A DNA stretch of 38,749 nt, taken from positions 1-38,749 of IMG/VR virus record IMGVR_UViG_3300032291_001035, one strand, 5' to 3'. The notes below the pieces were generated by a model that did no database searches, was not told where the DNA came from, and saw only the letters and a program-made list of their open reading frames with translations. Made by a program: the position numbers and the translations under genes. Numbering within the stretch: position 1 is the first letter of the stretch; each line of letters begins with the position of its first letter. Shown here one piece after another: positions 1 to 10,020 of the stretch. The DNA comes from a virus.

Positions 1-379
1 GACGGTAGTGGCTAGGGTTAGACAACTGTCCAACTGCACCCATATTGATATTGGAAACAAAAGGAGATGCAACGGCAGCTGCCTGTTGTGCCGTTTGTGG
101 GTTATTTAAAGCAGATGCAAGTTCTGTTAATTCCTTGGGGACTGTATAAACAGCCGTTGGTTTGCCTTTGACAACACTCAAAGAACCAAACTTTTTTATT
201 CCCTGTATTTGGGTATTAACAAAATCGGCAAGCAAGACGGCTCTTTCAGCCAATGCCTTATTTGCTTCCGAACTGAAACCAGGTGCTTCTTCAATTCGCT
301 TATTGACTCGGTTAATGAAAGTAACCAATCGAGACATCTCGGATTGGAATTGTTCTTTAGTTGTAATTTCTTCAGCCAT
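1..379 (-). CDS. Probable internal virion protein, N-terminal part (gene crosses the circular junction)
   Basis: This is the first 126 codons of a 499-residue protein; the rest is at 37609-38749. The ATG at 379-377 overlaps the stop of the upstream 259-residue gene (TGATG), which supports the start. The segment is charged and helical-looking and begins MAEEITTKEQFQSEM. Reading through position 1 into 38729 keeps the frame open, so the two pieces are one gene cut by linearisation. No known domain is recognised. It lies among genes between portal and capsid, where podoviruses keep internal core or ejection proteins, so an internal virion role is inferred. Confidence 0.75.
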   Translation of the reverse strand, partial: MAEEITTKEQFQSEMSRLVTFINRVNKRIEEAPGFSSEANKALAERAVLLADFVNTQIQGIKKFGSLSVVKGKPTAVYTVPKELTELASALNNPQTAQQAAAVASPFVSNINMGAVGQLSNPSHYR

Positions 380-1158
380 CAGCCAAGTTCCTTAATTGCG
401 CTATCAATAACATTGCTCAACTTCAACATCCCCACAGCCCCTGCTTCTTCAGGGACAGCAGACTCGATCTGGGCCATCGCTGCAACATCGGCCTGTGGTG
501 CAGCCTCACCGCCGTAGGCTTCCGAAATCTCTTTTTGGTTGTAAGCCTTCACAAACTTCTCAACCTCAGAGTCGGACAAACGGCGACCAAGAACCTGACC
601 GGACACTTGACGGAACACGGTTTGAAGATCCTGCTTTGCGGTGGTACGGACACGCTGACCACCGCCACCGCCGACACCGCCACCAAGTTCGGTTGCCATC
701 ATCGAACGGGCTACATCAAGAGTTACGCCTTTAGAGTTGGCGTATAACAAAGCCTCACGCACGGCAGAAAAGTCGGCACTATTGAAACCAGATCGTGAAG
801 GCTTGGAACTTCCGTATGCACCAACCGAATACAGAAGGTTCTGAAACTCACGTCGTTGGGCAGGGGCAAGTTTTGCTAACTCCGAATAAGCCTCATCTTC
901 TGAGTATTGACCACGGGCAATGACACCAGATCCGTTAACAAGGTTCTGACCAACATAAACAAAATCTTTGTTTCCTGCTGACGCTGAAATAATGTCTTCA
1001 GCGGGGATTGTCCCGATTGATTTGTCTGCACCTTTGGCGGTTCTTTTAGGCAACTTGACATCAGGAAGAAGCGTGTACCCGCCACCACCAATCTGTCCAA
1101 GTGGAGGAAGGTTTGAAAGATCTACATCAGTGTCTGTGTTTGTGTTGTTATCGCTCAT
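379..1158 (-). CDS. Hypothetical virion-region protein, 259 aa
   Basis: The protein has a Thr/Asn/Asp-rich N-terminus (SDNNTNTDTDVDLSNLPPL), a short Gly run near residue 160 (GGGVGGGGGQRVR) and an Ala-rich, mainly helical C-terminal half. Its ATG overlaps the stop of the 1540-residue gene by four bases (ATGA) and its own stop overlaps the next start, so it is translationally coupled on both sides. No family is recognised. Its place in the block between portal and scaffold suggests a small internal or ejection-complex protein; this is inference from context only. Confidence 0.6.
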   Translation of the reverse strand: MSDNNTNTDTDVDLSNLPPLGQIGGGGYTLLPDVKLPKRTAKGADKSIGTIPAEDIISASAGNKDFVYVGQNLVNGSGVIARGQYSEDEAYSELAKLAPAQRREFQNLLYSVGAYGSSKPSRSGFNSADFSAVREALLYANSKGVTLDVARSMMATELGGGVGGGGGQRVRTTAKQDLQTVFRQVSGQVLGRRLSDSEVEKFVKAYNQKEISEAYGGEAAPQADVAAMAQIESAVPEEAGAVGMLKLSNVIDSAIKELG

Positions 1159-4100
1159 TCTTCAACCTCGTTAGATAATAGTCTTTCATACAGTCGAGCA
1201 AACTCAGGGGTGTCCTGCTTCAACGCCTTGCCAATACCGGCGAGCCAGTCACGCAAAGGTGCCGCAGCAGTAGCAGTCGAGAACCCACCTGCTGCACCAC
1301 CGGCTTGAACATAACGCTCAACGGCTGCATCACGGGCTGTCAAATACTGACGAGTCGCATCAGCCACGTCGTTACCGATCAAACGGTCATCCTTGACAAG
1401 ACGATCCAACTGTTCCAACTTCTTAGGGAACTCACCAGGATTAAACTCGGCAACAACAGGGAAGCCAGGGTATTCCTTGTTTAACTTGACACGCCACTGG
1501 CGAAGCCAACGCTTCTGATCCGCAGTAGGTCGTGGTGGCAACTTGTCACGCAACTCACGATACTGGGCAGAAGCAGCTTTGTACTGAGCCAACTCGACAA
1601 TCTCACGATCTGTCAGACGGCGACGGCGACCCTTTGACAACTGGCGTGACCACACCTCAAACGAGAAGTCGTCACCACCTGGTGCCATGAAACCAGCAAC
1701 ATCAGGGTATTGACTAATCAAACCTTTTCCGTCACCGCGTTCCCAGTCACCGAACTCATCGGTTGCTTCCAAACCACCAGCGACTGATTCTGTCTTGTTT
1801 GAAATGTACAACAAAGCATCGTTGCCGTAGATCTGCAAGAACCGGCTTACCGCTGTGTCGTAGTTCCCTGCTGCACCATCAGCCCCAACCGAGTTGGGAT
1901 CTTGCAGCTTTTGGAACTCTTTCACCAACTGGGTGCCATAGAAGTCACCGCTAATGGTTTCAATTTTGAACTCAGGGGATGGCGACGTTGGACCAAAGAA
2001 CTGCCCCAACGCACGAAGGACTGTCAATGCACGGGCTTTCCCTCTTGCATCAGCATACAGTTTTTCTTGTTCATTCGGATCAGCAAGGTCATACTCGCCT
2101 GAAGCCGACAACGCACGAAGTGTCTCGATATAGGTGTTGCCGTACACCGTTTCAAGTTTCTGCGTGTCGCCTTCCCACGCTTGGTTCAGACGCTGAATCC
2201 ACAATGGGGTAATAGACAGCCCTTCTTTTCTTCCGTAAGGCAAAAGAAGTTTTACAATCGAGTCGGTCGCTGGAGTATCAGGGATGATCTTGGAAGCAGC
2301 GATTTGAGCCATAGGCCCGATAGACGGAACAACTCCAAGACCAATCGAAATGCGTTTTACAGGTGCCTGCATCGGTGCTTCAACGCCTGTCAAAAGTTTT
2401 GATAACTGACCTGACATTGGGAAGTTGAAAGAGTATTCGCCGGTCGTTGCATCTTTGTAGAAGAAACCTTCACCGTTATTGTCGGGATCAAATTTTCTTG
2501 CACCATCAAAAATAACTTGTGCCTTGCGGATGCGGGTCGGATCTTCAACAATGCTTTTTGCGTAAGTTCCGAGAACTTCTTTCCATGCTGAACCGAAAGG
2601 AACAACAATGCGAAGAACATCTTCAAGGTTGGAACGCTCTGTGGCGTTGTACAGAAGTTCTTTTGTGCTGCGTAAAGCAACGGCTTTAGCGTAGTCATCC
2701 AACTGTTCAACAGTGCCAGTGGCTTTAGAGCCTGTCATCGCAGAAACTTCTTCAAGTTTGCTAACAACATCTTTGCCACCCAAGTATCGGCTTAGGCTCA
2801 TATTTGCAGTAGTTGCAGATTGTTTAGCCCGTTGTAACAAAGCAGCTGCCTCGGCAGGATCTAAAAGGTCAGCGTTCTGGAAAACTTCTCGATAGTAATA
2901 CTGGCGGAATACCGGAGACTTCTCAAGTGCTTGGGTTGCCTTGCCGTAAAGGTTCACAAAGAAGAAGTCAACCGCGCTGTCTTTGACTTGCAAAAACTTT
3001 TTACCAAGATCAGATGAATCGCCACGACCACGCTGAGCAATTTTAACTTTAGGAGCAAGTTTCTGATCGCCACCAAGAGTGTCAAGAAGATTGCGAAGGT
3101 TCTGTGTACCTAAACCATCTTTTGTAAATGCAGGACCTGCATAAACAGGCTGAATAACAAATTCATCTACACCAGCCGACGTTGTTACTTGACGGACAAT
3201 AACGCCTTCTTCACCGCTTGCAAGACGAACAACAGATCCGATACCACCGTTACCTGAAAGGATGTCTGCTGGGTCAATATCGTTGATATCAACATTCTCT
3301 GTAGCAACAGCAACAAATTTGCCTGGTGCCGATTCAACAGTTAAAGGGACTTTGTTATAGGCGGCCACAACACGAAGATCCTCGTTGTCTTTAACAACGG
3401 TTCCTACTTTGAACTCTGAAAGTCGATCAACCCAAGTGTTGACTGCATCGTCAAGGTCTGCTGGGTCAATACGGATTCGACCTGCTTGACCGGTTGTCGG
3501 GTCAACATATTTAATTCCTTCAGCAAAGTAGTTACGCAACTGACCAAGAAGTTCTTTGTTCTCAGGCTTGTATAGCCAGTCAACAATTCGCTGTGTGCGT
3601 TGTGGCTGGGTGAGGTTTTCTAAACCTAATTGTGCGATCTGTACCAAAATTGGGTCGGCATGGATCAATGCAAGGTTGTCAACATATCCAGTGACATGAG
3701 CAACTGCGTCGTCGCCTCGATCAACAATAGAGAAGTTGCCGTTACGGAACAATGCTTCTTCTACACCCCAAGGGTTCTCAAGGTTCTTGTGAACATCAAA
3801 GGTGAGTGCTTTCCAAAACTCGTCTTGTTCTTTATTCCAGTTGCCCGCAATACCACCGAAGTCTTCACCGGTGATGTCAAATTTTCCTTTTTTGCGGAGA
3901 ACCCACAGAATGAAATCTTGCGGGTGGCTAAACACACCTGACATCCCTGACATGGCAATACGGGTTTGTGCGTCAATCATGTTACGCATGACATACCCAC
4001 CTGTTGCAAGAGCCAACGGTTTCCAAATCTCTTGCTGTACAAACTCGGCAGCGATTGTTCCTGCTCTTTGCTTGCCTGCTGTGTTTCGGGTAAAGAATGG

Positions 4101-5777
4101 GTTGCCTGCTAATGCTCGTACACGGCGAAAGTCGGGTAGGTATTCCACGTCGTCTGCAAGTTCGGTCAAAGAACCTGCGCCGTTGATAACAACCTTGTCT
4201 TGGATTGGGAGTGGTATGTCGTCAAAGACATTCGCAGGCAAAAGCGTTCTTAGCATTTGCAATGCCCCGCCGTCATCGGCATTTCCGTATTCGTCAATTT
4301 GAAAAGTACGCGCTTTTGCACTACGGGCCGCGCCAATAACTTCTTGAGCGAACTGCGTTGCGCCAGGTGACTTGCCACCAATAGTTGTGAATACGGTTTC
4401 AATAACTAGGTCGTAGGCTTCTTTTGCTGAAGCACGGGCAGTCGATGGGTCAGTGCTTGAATAGGCTTCAATCACCTTTGCCATAACTGTTTTGAACTCT
4501 TGCGAATCGTCACCAAGACCTGCTCCACGAAGATAACGAGCATAAGAAATAACTGCTGCTTTTTTATCTGCGCCAGTGCCGTTGATAATTACAGATCCTT
4601 TGGGCATTGTTTCAAACCAACGGCTGTTTCTCAATGACCGGTACAAAGGGATTCGTTCCTTTGCTTCATCGCCGATCATCGCACCAAATCTGGCAAGACG
4701 AATGTCTCTGATGTCTGTTGGGAGAAGAACGTCGGCAGGGTTTGTTGCTAAACGAGCAGAGGCTGTACCAAGAAGACCAAGAACTTTTGCTTCGTCATCA
4801 GCCTCAGCAAATGCTTTGGCAGTAGCGGTGTCTAAACCGTCAATGTTTTCCAACATGAACAAAGTTTTTTCATCAATAGTTTTTGTGGTATCGCTTGCAA
4901 CCTCGACAACACGGGCAACCAAACGCTTCGCTCGGTTGTCAGACAAAACCCATTGACCAAACTTTGATGCTTCAAAGGCTGCGCTGTCTGCTGATCCTAA
5001 ACCTGCAGCACCTTTAGCCAATTTTGCAGCACTTTCAATTTCATCAACCGCAGATATACCTGGCAATGTTGCCTTAGCAAGCCTTGCTGTTTTAACCGCT
5101 TTACCTGCAACCAAGGTCGGATCTGTACCGATTTGTACGGCAGCGTCAACAAACCCTGAAAGGATTGAATACGGTTTAGAACCAGGTGTAAAAGCAAGTT
5201 CAGCAGATCCACGGCCAATAGTCCAAGCACTGCCATTGATTGTTCCACGAACACGGCGGGCGCGCTCAGCCTGTGTTTCCATTGCCTTTTGGCTAAGGAA
5301 ATATCCTTCACCGGCTTCTTGAGTATTAGACATCAATGTGCCTAACTGGGTTGATTTAAACCAACCATCAAAACCTGCTGGGTCGTTACCAGAAAATGCT
5401 TGAGAAGCGACGTTTTGAACCAGATCAGGGACAAGCGACAAACCAGCAAAACTCCATCGAGAAGCTGCTTTTATATTGTCGTGAATAACTTCTTGGAACC
5501 AGCCTTTTTTCTTTGGCTTGGCTGGGTCTAACTGTCCTGCTGTTTGCTGTGCCGCAGACTTTTTAATTGCAGCCACGGCCTCAGGTGAAGTCCCTGCTTT
5601 AGCCATAGAGATAATGACAGAGGCAGGGATATACGGAGCATCCTTATAGATCTGTGCTGCACGGGTAGCAACGTCGGGGGTTGCTGTTTCCCTTGCTGTT
5701 TTATCTGCTTTTTGTTGGTCGTAATACGCTTTGTATCGTGCGTCTTGTGTGACTGGATCGCCTTCAAAAATCGGCAT
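1155..5777 (-). CDS. Very large virion protein, candidate internal core/ejection protein, 1540 aa
   Basis: This is by far the longest gene, at about 12% of the genome. It starts at an ATG that overlaps the preceding stop (TAATG). The N-terminal region is Ala/Lys/Gln-rich and looks helical. A more globular middle (about residues 560-900) is followed by a long helical C-terminal half ending in a basic stretch (SKGRRRRLTDREIVEL). I see no lysozyme, transglycosylase, protease or polymerase motif. Podoviruses with this gene order (portal, internal proteins, scaffold, capsid) encode very large core proteins that are ejected with the DNA, as T7 gp15/gp16 are. That role is inferred from size and position; a tape measure is unlikely because no long-tail genes are present. 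Confidence 0.6.
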   Translation of the reverse strand: MPIFEGDPVTQDARYKAYYDQQKADKTARETATPDVATRAAQIYKDAPYIPASVIISMAKAGTSPEAVAAIKKSAAQQTAGQLDPAKPKKKGWFQEVIHDNIKAASRWSFAGLSLVPDLVQNVASQAFSGNDPAGFDGWFKSTQLGTLMSNTQEAGEGYFLSQKAMETQAERARRVRGTINGSAWTIGRGSAELAFTPGSKPYSILSGFVDAAVQIGTDPTLVAGKAVKTARLAKATLPGISAVDEIESAAKLAKGAAGLGSADSAAFEASKFGQWVLSDNRAKRLVARVVEVASDTTKTIDEKTLFMLENIDGLDTATAKAFAEADDEAKVLGLLGTASARLATNPADVLLPTDIRDIRLARFGAMIGDEAKERIPLYRSLRNSRWFETMPKGSVIINGTGADKKAAVISYARYLRGAGLGDDSQEFKTVMAKVIEAYSSTDPSTARASAKEAYDLVIETVFTTIGGKSPGATQFAQEVIGAARSAKARTFQIDEYGNADDGGALQMLRTLLPANVFDDIPLPIQDKVVINGAGSLTELADDVEYLPDFRRVRALAGNPFFTRNTAGKQRAGTIAAEFVQQEIWKPLALATGGYVMRNMIDAQTRIAMSGMSGVFSHPQDFILWVLRKKGKFDITGEDFGGIAGNWNKEQDEFWKALTFDVHKNLENPWGVEEALFRNGNFSIVDRGDDAVAHVTGYVDNLALIHADPILVQIAQLGLENLTQPQRTQRIVDWLYKPENKELLGQLRNYFAEGIKYVDPTTGQAGRIRIDPADLDDAVNTWVDRLSEFKVGTVVKDNEDLRVVAAYNKVPLTVESAPGKFVAVATENVDINDIDPADILSGNGGIGSVVRLASGEEGVIVRQVTTSAGVDEFVIQPVYAGPAFTKDGLGTQNLRNLLDTLGGDQKLAPKVKIAQRGRGDSSDLGKKFLQVKDSAVDFFFVNLYGKATQALEKSPVFRQYYYREVFQNADLLDPAEAAALLQRAKQSATTANMSLSRYLGGKDVVSKLEEVSAMTGSKATGTVEQLDDYAKAVALRSTKELLYNATERSNLEDVLRIVVPFGSAWKEVLGTYAKSIVEDPTRIRKAQVIFDGARKFDPDNNGEGFFYKDATTGEYSFNFPMSGQLSKLLTGVEAPMQAPVKRISIGLGVVPSIGPMAQIAASKIIPDTPATDSIVKLLLPYGRKEGLSITPLWIQRLNQAWEGDTQKLETVYGNTYIETLRALSASGEYDLADPNEQEKLYADARGKARALTVLRALGQFFGPTSPSPEFKIETISGDFYGTQLVKEFQKLQDPNSVGADGAAGNYDTAVSRFLQIYGNDALLYISNKTESVAGGLEATDEFGDWERGDGKGLISQYPDVAGFMAPGGDDFSFEVWSRQLSKGRRRRLTDREIVELAQYKAASAQYRELRDKLPPRPTADQKRWLRQWRVKLNKEYPGFPVVAEFNPGEFPKKLEQLDRLVKDDRLIGNDVADATRQYLTARDAAVERYVQAGGAAGGFSTATAAAPLRDWLAGIGKALKQDTPEFARLYERLLSNEVEE

Positions 5778-6154
5778 TAATACCCCTCACGAACATACGA
5801 GTCGAGCATATCCGCAAGTTCTGTAGAAGGATAAGCAGAATACAAAGCGCGTAACTCTGTCAAAACAGGATCGCTTGTGGGAACAGCGAACTGTGTACGG
5901 GGAGTAGGCCCAGCACCGAAAGATGCACCAGCGGTAACAGGTTCATCAGGCCGTTCTGTTGGGCGGTTAAACGCACCTAACTGACCAGGAAGAATTTGTG
6001 GCGGGGCATCGGTAGGAGCTGCAGCCATTGGCACTGCCGACTGTGCATCCATCTGCTTTTTTGCTTCGCCATAGGTTTGACCTGTCGCTGTCTGCTTGGC
6101 TACTTTGCCACCGGCGTTACGAAGATCGGATCGGTTTGGATATTGCTTTGCCAT
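5777..6154 (-). CDS. Small hypothetical protein after portal, 125 aa
   Basis: A short protein with a basic N-terminus (MAKQYPNRSDLRNAGG), a Pro/Ala-rich disordered centre and a helical C-terminus ending ADMLDSYVREGY. Its ATG follows the portal stop with no gap, and its stop overlaps the start of the 1540-residue gene. No domain is recognised. The conserved place directly after portal suggests a virion-assembly or minor structural role, but nothing in the sequence proves it. Confidence 0.6.
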   Translation of the reverse strand: MAKQYPNRSDLRNAGGKVAKQTATGQTYGEAKKQMDAQSAVPMAAAPTDAPPQILPGQLGAFNRPTERPDEPVTAGASFGAGPTPRTQFAVPTSDPVLTELRALYSAYPSTELADMLDSYVREGY

Positions 6155-7987
6155 TTAAGCCCCTGCTCCCATTGGAGGCATTGGAGGTAAAGGTGAACTC
6201 ATCGGTCCAGCAGGTGCTGGTACTCCTCCACCTCCTCCGCCAAGTTGTGCGAGTAATCCTTCAATACCACCAGGTTGCGGAGCAGACGGTGGCTGTTCCA
6301 TACCCATGCCTGGCATTGACAAACCTGGCTGTGCTTCAGGTGCGCCAGTTGGTGCAGGTGTTGCCTGTCGTTCCTGTGCGCGTTTTTGTGCTGCTTGAAT
6401 TGCTTCAGGCAACGACATCTTGTTTTGGATAACACGATCAGCGATGAAAGCAAGGTCGTCAGGCTGGTAAGGGCCGTTCGGATCTGCAGCTTGTGACTGG
6501 ATGGAGGACAGCAATGCCGATTCGATTGCTTCTGCGACGATGCGATCCTTTTCCAACTCAGGATCTGCGACAAGTGGGTCTGCTTCACGGGCTGATTCTT
6601 TAGAAATAAGTCCTGCGCCGAGACGCTGACCCAAGCCGATAACAAGGTTGTTCACATCGGAACCTGCAGCTGAGTATGAGACATAGTGGAAGTCTGTTTC
6701 CCACAGTTTGTTCGGGGTGTAATCCTTCATACCGCCTGAGGTACCTGGCATGAAGAAAGACTTGGCGGTGTTACCCCAATATGCTTTTTCAAGGGCGATA
6801 GCGATTTTGTCTTCTTCAACACGGGCAGCTGCAAATGTGTCTTGTGCTTCTTGGACTCGGAAGTCCACTGTTGCTGAAAGAATGGATTCGCCTCGGCGAC
6901 CGGTACGAATGTTGGTGCCTGATTCTCCACCGAACTCGGCAGGGATAGCACCCTCAAGACGCTCTTGGCGTTCAAGTCGATCCAAGGCTGTGTCTGTTTT
7001 GTAGCCAGGATTTAACTGTTGTACTTGGATGTCGCCACCCTTGACAACACCCAACTGCCCTGTTTTGCCGTCAGCGATTTGGATGATTTCAGCGTTCTCA
7101 CCTGGGCGGGAAACAAGGTATTCATCGGGGAAAATGCCACGCTCAATAGCGATTTCAGTGAGAGCCTGAAGTCGAGCGCGGGTGTAATACATTCCAAGCA
7201 GACCATCGAACTGTCCACGGGGCTTGTCAAGCGTAATACGCTGTGGGATGACAACCAATGGCATACCAGTACGGTTAGAGATACGGGACAGTTCTACCGC
7301 TGCACGACCCATGTAGGCACCGCCGGTGATTGGGTCACGATCTTTTTCTGATCCCAGCACCAACACAACGATTTCGTTTTCACATACATATTCAAGGATG
7401 GTGAACAGATCGTCAGGGTTGGGGTTGCCAACACGAAGAACACCGTTCAACAATGGGCCGTAGTTACGCATAACCCACGCATACGGACGGCTGTAGGAGA
7501 AGATTACATTCTCAGGGACAGGGTTTGATTCGTCCGTGATAGGGGCAGCGAAGGTATCAAGTGGGTTACGAAGATGCCATTCGACAAGACGCTTATCAAG
7601 GTTCGGCTTGAGGAAAACGGGGGCTGAGGCGTAGGCAAAGAAGTTACGCGCACGTCGGCGATCCTTTTGGTTCATACGGTTTTGATCCCACATGGACAAC
7701 ATGGCTCGCTTACGGTCACGGGCAAGTTGCATAGAGCGATCTTGTCCTTCACGCAGGGCAGGGAAATACGGAGAAGGGGATGTCGAGGTGACACGCATAG
7801 CCATTTGGTCAAGACCCTGTACAAACAGGTTCGCTACAGATGAACGAGATGTACGATCCAACTCGGACAGGGGTACAACTACTTCACCGTTAGCGAGTCG
7901 GCGCACCTCACGCATCTGCTGGAGGATCGGCCCAAGGTTTTGATGACGCTCACGATAAAGATCAACAATTTCCTCAACTGATTTCAT
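6155..7987 (-). CDS. Portal protein, 610 aa
   Basis: The length, the position directly after large terminase, and the sequence character fit a podovirus-type portal, the dodecameric ring through which DNA is packaged and ejected. The N-terminus is helical (MKSVEEIVDLYRERHQNLGP). A mixed alpha/beta wing and stem region follows, with the segment LIPAEFGGESGTNIRTGRRGES-like near residues 343-365 (GAIPAEFGGESG). The C-terminus is Pro/Gly/Met-rich and disordered (GIEGLLAQLGGGGGG). An 8-bp inverted repeat encloses the region just before its start and may hide the ribosome-binding site. The assignment rests on context and general family resemblance rather than one diagnostic motif. Confidence 0.8.
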   Translation of the reverse strand: MKSVEEIVDLYRERHQNLGPILQQMREVRRLANGEVVVPLSELDRTSRSSVANLFVQGLDQMAMRVTSTSPSPYFPALREGQDRSMQLARDRKRAMLSMWDQNRMNQKDRRRARNFFAYASAPVFLKPNLDKRLVEWHLRNPLDTFAAPITDESNPVPENVIFSYSRPYAWVMRNYGPLLNGVLRVGNPNPDDLFTILEYVCENEIVVLVLGSEKDRDPITGGAYMGRAAVELSRISNRTGMPLVVIPQRITLDKPRGQFDGLLGMYYTRARLQALTEIAIERGIFPDEYLVSRPGENAEIIQIADGKTGQLGVVKGGDIQVQQLNPGYKTDTALDRLERQERLEGAIPAEFGGESGTNIRTGRRGESILSATVDFRVQEAQDTFAAARVEEDKIAIALEKAYWGNTAKSFFMPGTSGGMKDYTPNKLWETDFHYVSYSAAGSDVNNLVIGLGQRLGAGLISKESAREADPLVADPELEKDRIVAEAIESALLSSIQSQAADPNGPYQPDDLAFIADRVIQNKMSLPEAIQAAQKRAQERQATPAPTGAPEAQPGLSMPGMGMEQPPSAPQPGGIEGLLAQLGGGGGGVPAPAGPMSSPLPPMPPMGAGA

Positions 7988-7992
7988 GCGCG

Positions 7993-8022
7993 ACCTTTAC
8001 TAGATTCAACGGGTGTAAAGGT
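7993..8022 (-). promoter_or_regulatory. Hairpin covering the portal ribosome-binding site
   Basis: On the minus strand the arms ACCTTTAC (8022-8015) and GTAAAGGT (8000-7993) are perfectly complementary over 8 bp with a 14-base loop. The 3' arm contains AAAGG, the likely Shine-Dalgarno sequence, followed by the portal ATG at 7987. Folding would mask it, so portal translation may need melting by ribosomes or a factor. It has no T-tract, so it is not a typical terminator. Confidence 0.45.
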
Positions 8023-8028
8023 ATCACA

Positions 8029-10008
8029 CTAGTCACCTATCATCCATGACGGTCGCCATTGTCGAGGTGGCTTCTTGACTTGGGTCAGGTTCGGCAGGTT
8101 CAAAATTGCCATCCATAACGCCATCACAATGTCGGTTCCGTTCTTTTTATCCCTGCTCCACTTCGTTAACTCGTCAACAGCTGCAAGAGTTTTCCAGTTT
8201 CCACGCATAGTGGGGAACCGAATCGCACCAGATCGGACAACAGGGGGTATTAATGCTTCGACACCGAGGGCTTCGTCCAGTTTGTTACGGGAAGTGGTGT
8301 GCTGAATAATGTTTACCCGCCACATTGACTGCCATTTGCGTACAAAGTCGTGGGCAAGAAGGAATCTTTGCGCTGCGTTGATCTCGACAACCCAGTGTGA
8401 GATGGGATATCCGTATTCAACTGAGCGTTCCTGCCATTCTTCCATCATGCCTGAGTATGTGCCGGTCATTGTGTCGTAGCCAAGCACTTCTTCAGCGGTT
8501 AATTTGATGCGTTCCAAGTCAACGACGTGGTACAGGTTCAGATCAGGCTGGTAGATGATCCAAACAAACGCCCAAAACATTGTGGGGGATGGGTCAACGG
8601 CGACAATAGATACCAGTGGGTGCGATAATCCGTTAGGTATATACCCAGGTAGGCGTTCATTATCAATGCAACCGTTATACATCACCCCGTCGTTACCAAC
8701 ACCACCGGTAAGCCAAGTGCGATCAACAAGTCGAGAGTCAATATCCAAATCTTCCTGCTGATACACAACATTGAAAACATCAGGTTTGTTGTAGCGGATA
8801 AACGAAAGGTCTTTCCACGGCAAACGCTTCGGATCAAGCAACGGCCCATCAGGATACGGCAACGACTTAAACGATCTGGACTCTTTACCCGTGTCTAGTT
8901 CTTCGTAATACGCTTTGTAGATGATATGGCGGTACTTCTTTTGCCTGATTGGTTGACCATTCTCAACATCCTCAGGGGTTTCCACATCCGAACCGTCATA
9001 GTTAATGTCGTCATCAATGTCGTAAGTTTCCTTCGCCAAACAATGCGCGTACAAATCTCCCGATCCGAGACGCTGACCGACAACGGCAAGCAACCCACCT
9101 GGGTCACAACGAGCCTCTGCGACACCATCCCACCGTTCCAGCAACTTATCTCTGGCAACCGACTCACGGGCATTATCTGGGGATGCCACGTCGTCAAAAA
9201 GGCACAAGTCCGCACGGTGACCAATGAACTCTGTTTCAATACCGTAGGCACGAACGGTTGGCTCTTTATTGTCAAGCCCGTTCCCGTCCAGTTGTTCGAC
9301 AACAAATTCTTCTGCTCTCCATAGCGCACCTTTATCAACTGGTTTAAACCTTCCATAGTCAATCGTTAAACACCCGACAGCGTTGACAGCCAACCCCTTC
9401 TCGACCATCATCGGGTCAGGTTCAATAGGCATCACACGCTCAAGCGTTTCACGGATACGGCGAGAATACATCTTCGCCATGTTCTGAGACACCGACCCAA
9501 TCATCACACGGATACGCCGGTTACGAACAATCGCCCACACAGCCACGTCGTGAAACAAAGTGGACTTACCCGCACCAGGGGGAACATTCAAAACAACAAA
9601 TTCTTTTTCTTCAGACTCCAACAACTCCACCAATGTGAGAGCTGCTTCGACCTGCCACGGAGACGGAACACGGCCAAGGTAGTAAGTACGGAAAAAATCA
9701 AAATCTTCAAGCCCCCTTAACGCCTCCTCAGAAAGTTTGTCGTGAGGAATCGCAGATGGCAAGTCAATGGCATCCATGAAGTTATGGTGTGCAACAGATT
9801 GGCGACCACCAGATCCTGCACCTGAAGACACCTTATGGTCGGCTTCTTTACGGGCTGCTTCTAACTGCCTCGCCCGTTTAATCCAGCGCGTACCAGTGTT
9901 GTAATGAACACCTGTCTCTGCACAAGCATCTTTGATATTCCGACCTGCAGCTATGAGTGCAAAAAATTTTGCTTTGTCTGCCGGTGGAACTGCTCTTTTA
10001 GTTCCCAT
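8029..10008 (-). CDS. terL: Terminase large subunit (packaging ATPase/nuclease), 659 aa
   Basis: This is the motor that cuts concatemeric DNA and drives it through the portal. Visible parts in order: an N-terminal helix-turn-helix-like segment (about residues 10-50, DACAETGVHYNTGTRWIKRA), a Walker A at 141-150 (NVPPGAGKST), a Walker B at about 266-273 (ADLCLFDD), and the first RNase H-like nuclease aspartate in VAVDPSP near residue 473. A later acidic site is DKKNGTDIVMALWMA near the C-terminus. The N-terminal HTH may replace a separate small terminase, since none is visible. A short hairpin (10010-10027) sits between the upstream stop and this start. Confidence 0.95.
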   Translation of the reverse strand: MGTKRAVPPADKAKFFALIAAGRNIKDACAETGVHYNTGTRWIKRARQLEAARKEADHKVSSGAGSGGRQSVAHHNFMDAIDLPSAIPHDKLSEEALRGLEDFDFFRTYYLGRVPSPWQVEAALTLVELLESEEKEFVVLNVPPGAGKSTLFHDVAVWAIVRNRRIRVMIGSVSQNMAKMYSRRIRETLERVMPIEPDPMMVEKGLAVNAVGCLTIDYGRFKPVDKGALWRAEEFVVEQLDGNGLDNKEPTVRAYGIETEFIGHRADLCLFDDVASPDNARESVARDKLLERWDGVAEARCDPGGLLAVVGQRLGSGDLYAHCLAKETYDIDDDINYDGSDVETPEDVENGQPIRQKKYRHIIYKAYYEELDTGKESRSFKSLPYPDGPLLDPKRLPWKDLSFIRYNKPDVFNVVYQQEDLDIDSRLVDRTWLTGGVGNDGVMYNGCIDNERLPGYIPNGLSHPLVSIVAVDPSPTMFWAFVWIIYQPDLNLYHVVDLERIKLTAEEVLGYDTMTGTYSGMMEEWQERSVEYGYPISHWVVEINAAQRFLLAHDFVRKWQSMWRVNIIQHTTSRNKLDEALGVEALIPPVVRSGAIRFPTMRGNWKTLAAVDELTKWSRDKKNGTDIVMALWMAILNLPNLTQVKKPPRQWRPSWMIGD

Positions 10009-10020
10009 CGTGGTTAAAGA

